A DNA stretch of 59,786 bases, taken from positions 1 through 59,786 of the forward strand of contig NZ_JYNS01000019.1 in NCBI RefSeq assembly GCF_000934725.1, read 5' to 3'. The position numbers were made by a program, and so were the translations under genes. Below, piece by piece: positions 49,360-55,532 of the stretch; position 1 is the stretch's first letter; each line of letters opens with the position of its first letter. This DNA is from Methyloterricola oryzae (lineage in GTDB: Bacteria; Pseudomonadota; Gammaproteobacteria; Methylococcales; Methylococcaceae). The notes beneath the pieces are model-generated. The model was not told the DNA's origin and searched no databases. It saw nothing but the letters and a program-made list of their open reading frames with translations.

Positions 49360-49785
49360 ATGCAGGCACCGGGCAAAACCAACGCGCTCCCCATCGTCGG
49401 CCAGGCCGGGGAAAACCCGCACTACCGGCTGCTGGGCGGCGAGGAAGCCATCCGCCGGCTGGTGGAACGCTTCTATCAGCTCATGAGCGAGTTGCCGCAA
49501 GCCCAGACCATCCGCGCCATGCACGAGGCGGAACTGGGCCCCGCGAAGGAACGGTTGTTCATGTTTCTCAGCGGCTGGCTGGGGGGGCCTCAGTTGTATG
49601 CGGAGCGTTTCGGGCATCCGCGGCTGAGGCAAAAGCACCTGCCCTTCGCCATCGACGAGCAGGCACGCGATGCCTGGATGGCCTGCATGGTCCAGGCGCT
49701 GGAAGAACAGGTTGGCGATCCTGAACTTCGCAAGCAGGTGACGGCCTCGTTCTATAAAACCGCCGATTTTCTACGTAACCAGTAA
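49360..49785 (+). CDS. Group II truncated hemoglobin
   Basis: 141 aa. The 2-on-2 globin of the trHbO group is recognised by FMFLSGWLGGPQLYAERFGH, proximal His93 in RLRQKHLPFAID, and a Trp in ARDAWMACM (Trp106, G8-like). The B-helix RFYQLM is present. A roughly 20-residue N-terminal extension precedes the fold. Such globins bind O2 or NO; in a nitrogenase-coregulated operon a role in O2 or NO management is plausible. Confidence 0.88.
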   Translation: MQAPGKTNALPIVGQAGENPHYRLLGGEEAIRRLVERFYQLMSELPQAQTIRAMHEAELGPAKERLFMFLSGWLGGPQLYAERFGHPRLRQKHLPFAIDEQARDAWMACMVQALEEQVGDPELRKQVTASFYKTADFLRNQ

Positions 49786-49796
49786 TAGGAGTCTTG

Positions 49797-50381
49797 ATGT
49801 CCACTATCAACGAAACGCCGCTAGGATCCCTCGAAGAAGAGGGCCGCCTGCTCAGTCCCGTGTTCAAGGGAGCCACCAAGGACGGCTACTTTGGGTTCCG
49901 CGGCATGATCGCGCTCAAGTTCGCGCAAAAGATGAGCGACGAAGCCCGCCCGCCGGAGATCAAGTTCGACCAGGTGATGACCGTGGGCAAGGCCGGGGAG
50001 ACCACCATCCCGTTTTTGGCCGGCGTCGCCCTGTCCCTGGAATACATTCAACTCTTGTGCGAAGTCCTGGGCGACAAGCTTTCCCCCGACGGCAAGTACT
50101 TCTTCTTCGCCGGCAACCTGGACATTTCCAAGCGCTACCAGATCGCGTACGGCGGCACCAAGTTCTGGGTTCTGCCCCTGGACGAGGCCACGGTCTACAA
50201 CGAGCTTCTCGACCTGTTCAACATCGAGAAGAACGACCTGAAGAAGCTGGACACCGCCGGAAAGCTCATGGCGGTGGCCGAGGCGGCCGCGGGCTATGAC
50301 GAGAAGTTCCCGGAGATCAGCTTTGAGGAAGGGTTGAAGATCATGGGCCCGATCCGGATTCCGGAAAACCGGCCGGTCTGA
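49797..50381 (+). CDS. Unrecognised 194-aa protein of the nif-divergent operon
   Basis: 194 aa from ATG 49797 (AGGAG site), 11 bp after the globin gene. No signal peptide, no membrane helix, only one cysteine. Segments include KFAQKMSDEARPPEIKFDQV, AGETTIPFLAGVALSLEYIQ, LSPDGKYFFFAGNLDISKRY and KFWVLPLDEATVYNELLDLF, indicating a soluble alpha/beta protein. I do not recognise a family. Codon and base composition match its neighbours, so it is a genuine operon member and a good target for functional work. Confidence 0.75.
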   Translation: MSTINETPLGSLEEEGRLLSPVFKGATKDGYFGFRGMIALKFAQKMSDEARPPEIKFDQVMTVGKAGETTIPFLAGVALSLEYIQLLCEVLGDKLSPDGKYFFFAGNLDISKRYQIAYGGTKFWVLPLDEATVYNELLDLFNIEKNDLKKLDTAGKLMAVAEAAAGYDEKFPEISFEEGLKIMGPIRIPENRPV

Positions 50382-50466
50382 CCCACATACGGCGTGAAGC
50401 CCTCGCGGGAGCCGACCGCTCTCCGCGCGGGGCCGAGCGCACCCATCGCGAGCATGAGGAGCGATT

Positions 50467-50802
50467 ATGTATACCAAAGCCTGTGACGAGAGCGAGCTTC
50501 GGCAGGGCAAGTATGAAGTGGTGGCGGTGAATCGCACCCTGATGCTGATCGTCTGGCCGGAAGGCGACACGCCCCACGCCTATCAGGGCCTGTGTCCCCA
50601 CGACCGTGAACCCCTGGCCGACGCCCATTTCAACGGCAGCATCCTGACCTGCCGGCACCACGATTGGGAGTTCAAGGGCAATACGGGCGCCTGCATCAAG
50701 GGTAAGCCCTGCCTCTTGGCGGAATATCCCCTGAAGATCGAAAACGGCGAGGTGTTCGTCGAGACCGACGGCGTCGAGCCCAATTACGTGAATTATTCGT
50801 AG
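50467..50802 (+). CDS. Rieske-type [2Fe-2S] ferredoxin
   Basis: 111 aa, soluble. Rieske ligands: Cys43 and His45 in GLCPHDREPLADAHFNG, Cys62 and His65 in TCRHHDWEFKGNTGAC. This is the small NirD/biphenyl-ferredoxin-like subclass without a membrane anchor. It could deliver electrons to the flavin nitroreductase-like protein or the globin encoded in the same operon. AGGAG lies before the ATG. Confidence 0.9.
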   Translation: MYTKACDESELRQGKYEVVAVNRTLMLIVWPEGDTPHAYQGLCPHDREPLADAHFNGSILTCRHHDWEFKGNTGACIKGKPCLLAEYPLKIENGEVFVETDGVEPNYVNYS

Positions 50803-50857
50803 AGCCCCGAAGGGCCGCCACATCACCATTACCATCTTGTAGTCCCGGAGATCGATC

Positions 50858-51130
50858 ATGCGTTACGAAGAACTCAAAACCCCCCTGAAACTCTGCACCG
50901 GCACCCGCAAAGGCGGCGAGCAGCAATGCAGCGGCACCTTGCACCAGTGCAAGGCCTGCGGCGCTGTGGGCTGCCGCCAGAGCCGGCCGGACCTGTGCTC
51001 CGAGCAGGGCTTCGACGTGCTCGGCAAGTGCCTGAAATGCGGCGCCGCCGGCCAGATGGAAGCCCTCGATGCGGGCGACTACAGCACCCAGCAGGCCTGG
51101 CTGCATCCCGAGTCCTCCACCGTCAATTGA
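50858..51130 (+). CDS. Small cysteine-rich protein of the nif-divergent operon
   Basis: 90 aa with eight cysteines (13, 24, 31, 34, 39, 47, 58, 61), including two CxxC pairs (CKAC and CLKC). This could bind two zinc ions or an Fe-S cluster. The N-terminus MRYEELKTPLKLCTGTRKGG is not family-diagnostic. It lies 55 bp after the Rieske gene. Unrecognised. Confidence 0.75.
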   Translation: MRYEELKTPLKLCTGTRKGGEQQCSGTLHQCKACGAVGCRQSRPDLCSEQGFDVLGKCLKCGAAGQMEALDAGDYSTQQAWLHPESSTVN

Positions 51131-51189
51131 ACAGTGGGATAGACTCGCGGTCTGACATTCAGTCGACGGCTTGAAGACGAACCGGAGCG

Positions 51190-51615
51190 ATGGCCACCAT
51201 CACCTTTTACGAAAAGCCCGGCTGTGCCAACAACGCGAAACAGAAGCGCCTGCTCATGGAGGCAGGCCATTCGCTGATCGTGTACAACCTGCTGGACACC
51301 CGCTGGGAAGGCCCGGAGCTCCGGTCCTTCTTCGGTGATCGCCCCGTGGCGGAGTGGTTCAACCGCGCCGCCCCGCGCGTGAAGTCCGGCGAAATTGTCC
51401 CGGAAGCACTGGACGCCGATGAGGCGCTCGAGCTGATGCTGGCCGAACCCCTGCTGATCCGCCGCCCGCTGATGCAATGCGGCGAGTGGCGCGAGGCGGG
51501 TTTCGAACCGCAGCGGCTCGGCACCTGGCTGGTGCCGGAGACCCACGCTGAACTCGGCGAACTGGAACGCTGCTCGCGCAGCCATCACTGCCCGGCACCG
51601 GGCGAGGACCGCTGA
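51190..51615 (+). CDS. ArsC/Spx-like nitrogenase-associated protein
   Basis: 141 aa with the ArsC thioredoxin fold: ITFYEKPGCANNAKQKRLLM (single Cys12), YNLLDTRWEGPELRSFF, and PLLIRRPLMQCGEWREAGF containing the RRP substrate-loop motif. This matches the family annotated as nitrogenase-associated protein. It has lost the resolving cysteine arrangement of arsenate reductase, so a redox or regulatory role is more likely. The C-terminus overlaps the next gene (TGATG). Confidence 0.88.
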   Translation: MATITFYEKPGCANNAKQKRLLMEAGHSLIVYNLLDTRWEGPELRSFFGDRPVAEWFNRAAPRVKSGEIVPEALDADEALELMLAEPLLIRRPLMQCGEWREAGFEPQRLGTWLVPETHAELGELERCSRSHHCPAPGEDR

Positions 51616-53267
51616 TGGAACCCGCCATCCGGCGCCACGCGCCCATTCAGGGTGGGCGACTGCCCGCATCCGAAGCCACGACAGCCCGAGACCTGGACCG
51701 GGTGCTGGCCTATCACCAACGTACCAAGCACCATCTGGAACGCTACGCCGCCGGGCCCGAAGCCCTGGACTGGAGCAGCCAGCCAGACCCCTTCCGCAGC
51801 TTCAAGGGCGCACCGGCCATTCCCCTGCCCTTGGGGGGCGACAGCCTGGCGACCCCCTTTGGCCAGTTGCAAGAGCCCGGCCGGATAGCGCCGCAGCCGC
51901 TCTCCCTCAATGCCATCGCGTTGCTCCTGGAACTGTCCATGGGCTTGTCCGCCTGGAAAGAGTATGGACCTGACCGCTGGGCGCTGCGCTGCAATCCGTC
52001 CAGCGGCAACCTCCACCCTACCGAGGCTTATCTGGTAAGTCAGGGGGTGCCGGACCTGCCCGACGGCGTGTACCACTACCTGAGCCGCGATCATGCACTG
52101 GAACAGCGCGCGGCCTGCGGCAGCCCGGGCAGTGAAGCCCGGGCGTGGATCGGGCTGAGCTCCATCCATTGGCGAGAAGCCTGGAAGTACGGCGAAAGGG
52201 CGTTCCGCTACTGCCAGTTGGACACCGGCCACGCCCTCGGCGCGCTGCGTTATGCGGCCGCTGCCCTGGGCTGGAGGCTGCGCCTGGTCCCCGGCGTCGG
52301 CTCGCAGGCCCTCGGCGGCCTGCTCGGCCTGGACCGGGCCGAGGACTTTTTCGGCACCGAGACTGAGGAAGCGGAAGTGCTTTTGGAGGTGATGGTGGGC
52401 AACGCCGAAGCGCTGCCGCCGCCAGAGCCTCCGAGCGCCGCGGCCTGGAAGGGACGCGCCAACGTGCTCGATCCGCACCCCATGTACCATTGGCCGGTGA
52501 TCGATGAAGTGGCGGAAGCCAGCCGTACCGCTGGCGAGGCCGAGCGGGAAGTGATGCCCTTCGGTTTTCCGCCGCGCGCCGCTTGCCTGACGGCGGAGCC
52601 CGCCAGCACCCTGATTCGCCGGCGCCGCAGCGCCCAGCGCTTCGACAACCGCCCGCACATGGGGGCACACCAGTTCTACACCATCCTGGACGCCTTGCTG
52701 CCGCGCCGCGCCGTACCCTGGGACGTGTGGGATTTCGCGCCGCGCCTGCACCCGGTGCTGTTCGTGCACCGCGTGGAAGGTCTGGCCCCCGGGCTCTACG
52801 CGCTGCTGCGCGATGAAGTGGCGGGCGCCGGGCTGCGCGCGGCCATGCTGGGCAGTTTTGCCTGGACTCGTCCGGCCGGCGCGCCCGCGCATCTGCCCTT
52901 GTACCTGCTGGCGGAAGCCGGCTGCGGGCAGTTGGCAAAGGCCATCCATTGCCATCAAGCCATCGCCGCGGACAGCGGCTTCGCCTTGGGCATGCTCGCG
53001 GAATTCGAGGAAACCCTCAGCGCCGCACCCTGGCGTTACCGGCAATTGCACTGGGAAGCCGGCCTGCTGGGGCAGGTTCTGTACCTGGAAGCCGAGGCGG
53101 CCGGCCTGCGCGGAACCGGCATCGGCTGCTATTTCGACGACAGCTTTCACCAATTGCTGGGCCTGACGGGGAACCGCTACCAGTCCCTCTACCATTTCAC
53201 GGTGGGCTTTCCCCTCACCGATACACGCATCCTGACCCTTCCACCTTATCCGGGGCGACAACCATGA
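51615..53267 (+). CDS. Tandem SagB/nitroreductase-family FMN protein
   Basis: 550 aa with two nitroreductase-like halves. First half: LLLELSMGLSAWKEYGPDRW, RCNPSSGNLHPTEAYLVSQG, then DTGHALGALRYAAAALGWRL. Second half starts at STLIRRRRSAQRFDNRPHMG, with LAEFEETLSAAPWRYRQLHW and AEAAGLRGTGIGCYFDD. This is the SagB-type dehydrogenase architecture. No YcaO, precursor peptide or peptidase lies nearby, so it is not a thiazole/oxazole peptide cluster. It is coupled to the ArsC-like gene upstream and the rhodanese downstream. Confidence 0.85.
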   Translation: MEPAIRRHAPIQGGRLPASEATTARDLDRVLAYHQRTKHHLERYAAGPEALDWSSQPDPFRSFKGAPAIPLPLGGDSLATPFGQLQEPGRIAPQPLSLNAIALLLELSMGLSAWKEYGPDRWALRCNPSSGNLHPTEAYLVSQGVPDLPDGVYHYLSRDHALEQRAACGSPGSEARAWIGLSSIHWREAWKYGERAFRYCQLDTGHALGALRYAAAALGWRLRLVPGVGSQALGGLLGLDRAEDFFGTETEEAEVLLEVMVGNAEALPPPEPPSAAAWKGRANVLDPHPMYHWPVIDEVAEASRTAGEAEREVMPFGFPPRAACLTAEPASTLIRRRRSAQRFDNRPHMGAHQFYTILDALLPRRAVPWDVWDFAPRLHPVLFVHRVEGLAPGLYALLRDEVAGAGLRAAMLGSFAWTRPAGAPAHLPLYLLAEAGCGQLAKAIHCHQAIAADSGFALGMLAEFEETLSAAPWRYRQLHWEAGLLGQVLYLEAEAAGLRGTGIGCYFDDSFHQLLGLTGNRYQSLYHFTVGFPLTDTRILTLPPYPGRQP

Positions 53268-53662
53268 GTGCAATTCCAGCCGCGGTCCGGCAAGCCGGCA
53301 TCCCGCCCGCACGGCGGAGAAAAGACATGAACCCAAGCAGCGCCTGGCGCCGGGTGAGCGCCAAGGACCTGCGCGAGTTGCTGCAGCGCCCTCACTTGAG
53401 AGTGCTGGACATGCGTGACGAAGCGTCCTTTGCCCAGGGACACATCGCCGGCGCCGAATACCTTTCCAACGGCAATCTGGAAACGGTGCTGCTGAAAACC
53501 CCCCGCCACGTGCCGGTGCTGATCTACTGCTACCACGGCAACGCCAGCCAATCCGGCGCCAAGCTGTTCGTGGATTTCGGCTTCCAGGAAGTTTACGACC
53601 TGGTGGGCGGGTATGAGAGCTGGCGGCTGAACGAAGCCCGGATAGACACGGCTTCGGACTGA
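53264..53662 (+). CDS. GlpE-like single-domain rhodanese
   Basis: 132 aa starting in the ATGA overlap with the SagB-type gene; ATG 53327 would remove 21 mostly basic residues. Rhodanese fold: LRVLDMRDEASFAQGHIAGA, catalytic Cys in LIYCYHGNASQSGAKLF, and EVYDLVGGYESWR. Likely a cytoplasmic thiosulfate:cyanide-type sulfurtransferase or persulfide carrier. In this operon it may supply sulfur for Fe-S repair. Confidence 0.88.
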   Translation: MSAIPAAVRQAGIPPARRRKDMNPSSAWRRVSAKDLRELLQRPHLRVLDMRDEASFAQGHIAGAEYLSNGNLETVLLKTPRHVPVLIYCYHGNASQSGAKLFVDFGFQEVYDLVGGYESWRLNEARIDTASD

Positions 53663-53681
53663 ACCGGAATGACTTTTGCCA

Positions 53682-53805
53682 CTTCCCCCTGCAGGGGGAA
53701 GGCGGGGATGGGGTTAGAAAACCGGGACGAAGAGCAAGGTCGGAGCTCCCTGCGCCCGTCTAGGTATCATCCCCGCCCTGCCCTCCCCCCTGGAGAGGGG
53801 GGGGA
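53682..53805. repeat. Dispersed intergenic repeat, copy 2
   Basis: Same layout and orientation as copies at 43626 and 59004: TTCCCCCTGCAGGGGGAAGG, GGGATGGGG, then CCGCCCTGCCCTCCCCCCTG with GAGGGGGG. It fills much of the 231-bp gap between the rhodanese and the next small gene. Confidence 0.65.
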
Positions 53806-53893
53806 ACGTAGCTTTTTCAAGGCTTACCGCAAAGTTAGCCTAAAACCTGCCCCACTCATCCAACCAAAGTCTCCCAGCGGAGGACCGACCGTC

Positions 53894-54157
53894 ATGCCCG
53901 ACGTCAAAGATACCCAAGAGCTGATCGCCGAAGGCGACCAATTCGCCCTATACAGCCTGGATGGCGGGGCCGTCTGCACGCTGCGCTGCAAGGAAGAGAG
54001 CAGCACGGCGCGCATCGAAGGCGAGGAGGTGGCGGCCTTTCTGGCGGAGTACGAGAAGGTCAGGACCCAGTACCCGGGCTATGACACCGATCAGGTGCTC
54101 GCCCAGTTGTGGGACCAGGGCGGCTACAGTTGGATGGCGACGCCCGATGAGGAGTGA
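53894..54157 (+). CDS. Small acidic protein upstream of the ankyrin gene
   Basis: 87 aa from ATG 53894 (CGGAGG upstream). Sequence MPDVKDTQELIAEGDQFALY then ARIEGEEVAAFLAEYEKVRT: acidic, one compact alpha/beta domain, two cysteines (VCTLRC). Its end overlaps the ankyrin gene by 11 bp, so the two are coupled. I do not recognise the family. Confidence 0.7.
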   Translation: MPDVKDTQELIAEGDQFALYSLDGGAVCTLRCKEESSTARIEGEEVAAFLAEYEKVRTQYPGYDTDQVLAQLWDQGGYSWMATPDEE

Positions 54158-54611
54158 GTTTGATCTGGAGGCCTGGCTCATCGCACAGGGTTTTGCCGAG
54201 GGCAGCCCGGATGCCTTGATCGAGAACCGCACCACGCCGCTGATGCACGCCTGCCGGCTGGCTGACGGGGCGGCGGTGGACGCCCTCCTGGCCGCCGGCG
54301 CATCTCTTGCCGAACTCAACGGCGACGGCAATAACGCCCTCTGGCTGGCCTGCTACGGGGGCGATACGGGCATCATCGAACGTCTGATACAGGCCGGCAT
54401 CGACATCGATCACCAGAATGAAGGCGGCTCCAGCGCCCTGATGTACGCCGCATCCTGCGGCAAGACCGCCGTGGTCGCCCAGCTTCTGGAGGCCGGGGCG
54501 GACGTGCACCTGAAGAACCCGGATGATTTCAGCGCGCTGGACATGGCCGCCAACCTGGAATGCCTGCAACTGCTGCGCGCCGCGGGTCGCCGGCAATCCG
54601 CCGTCAGTTAG
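54147..54611 (+). CDS. Ankyrin-repeat protein
   Basis: 154 aa with about four ankyrin units: TPLMHACRLADGAAVDALLA, NALWLACYGGDTGIIERLIQ, SALMYAASCGKTAVVAQLLE, SALDMAANLECLQLLRAAG, each preceded by the usual loop. No catalytic domain, so it is a protein-binding adaptor. The partner may be the small acidic protein made from the overlapping gene. Last gene of the plus-strand run. Confidence 0.85.
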   Translation: MRSEFDLEAWLIAQGFAEGSPDALIENRTTPLMHACRLADGAAVDALLAAGASLAELNGDGNNALWLACYGGDTGIIERLIQAGIDIDHQNEGGSSALMYAASCGKTAVVAQLLEAGADVHLKNPDDFSALDMAANLECLQLLRAAGRRQSAVS

Positions 54612-55055
54612 GCTGTGCTGAGCAATAGCTTCCCGTTTTCAGGCTCTCTAATTCGTTCTTGGTTGCCACCCCGTTCAGCCGCGCTGAGCATCGCAGCCTG
54701 ACGGGCGGACTAGCCCGGAGGGGCGCTTCAAGGATGAAGCGCGGCGGCGGAGGGCGATGGATTGCCCTTCTGCCGACCCCGTCCGGCGCGCGAGAAGCGC
54801 AAGAGCATTCGCGGCTGCCGGGTGGCCTTTTCTTTGGATACTTTCTTTTGGCCACGCAAAAGAAAGTATCTCGCCTTCCGGTGCGAGAACCGGATTCACA
54901 TAAACTTCGCGCAGCGAATCCAAATCAGGGATCTTACGCGGCCATTCCGCTTAGTCCCGCTTCTTCCTGCTCCGCCCTGAAAGGGCCGCCCGGCGCTCGC
55001 CACCGGAAAACCAGCGTTTTCCGGTGACTTGAGCCGAACTCGAGGCTGGCTTCCC
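54612..55055. repeat. Intergenic region with a 14-bp perfect inverted repeat
   Basis: GATACTTTCTTTTG and CAAAAGAAAGTATC at 54837-54870 flank a 6-nt loop. This stem and the surrounding sequence (GGTGGCCTTTTCTTTGG before it) resemble a repeat common in proteobacterial intergenic DNA. Frames crossing it (LLFFGYFLLA-type) are not convincing genes. The hairpin may end the plus-strand operon. Confidence 0.5.
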
Positions 55056-55352
55056 TCAGGCGTGGGCCTGCACGCCGTCGTGCACCTGGTAGACCACGTT
55101 GCCTTCGCGCCAGGCAAAGGGCTTGCTCGGGTCATGGCCCTCGATCTCGGGGATCAACCGCTCGCAGAGCATGACGATGATATCTTCGATCGGGGCGCTC
55201 GTATCATTCTCTTCGGTCATGCGGTCGATGGACGCCTCGCCGCCCTCGGTGCCGTCCTTTTCGATATGGACGATGAAAATCTCTTCGTGACCGTGTATGC
55301 CATGCGCTGTGACACGGAAGATCTCACCCTTGTATTCAAACTCACGTACCAT
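55056..55352 (-). CDS. Hypothetical 98-aa protein
   Basis: 98 aa: MVREFEYKGEIFRVTAHGIH then EEIFIVHIEKDGTEGG and PFAWREGNVVYQVHDGV. Acidic, soluble and probably a small beta-rich domain. Its initial residues fit a ribosome site (GGGGAAACC). It lies alone between the ankyrin gene and the GGDEF-EAL gene. Function not recognised. Confidence 0.6.
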   Translation of the reverse strand: MVREFEYKGEIFRVTAHGIHGHEEIFIVHIEKDGTEGGEASIDRMTEENDTSAPIEDIIVMLCERLIPEIEGHDPSKPFAWREGNVVYQVHDGVQAHA

Positions 55353-55532
55353 CTGGTTTCCCCTCGTTATTGTGTTGTCTTGCTCGCAGGTTGACGCATT
55401 CGCGCAGGTAGTGTAATCGCGCCGGGGCGGATTCTACTATAAACATTGTGGTTTAACCCCCGGTGTCAGGCAACACTGTGCTTCACCGGGGAAGGCCGGC
55501 GGAGCGCCGGATAGGAAGGATGGAGCGACTGC

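Noticed and set aside
51615-53267. Thiazole/oxazole-modified peptide biosynthesis cluster suggested by the SagB-type protein
   Set aside because: No YcaO, docking protein, protease or Cys/Ser/Thr-rich precursor gene lies nearby.
54659-55027. 122-codon frame with LFFGYFLLATQKK segment
   Set aside because: The frame crosses a 14-bp inverted repeat typical of intergenic repeats that are often mis-annotated as small proteins. No ribosome site or conserved domain.
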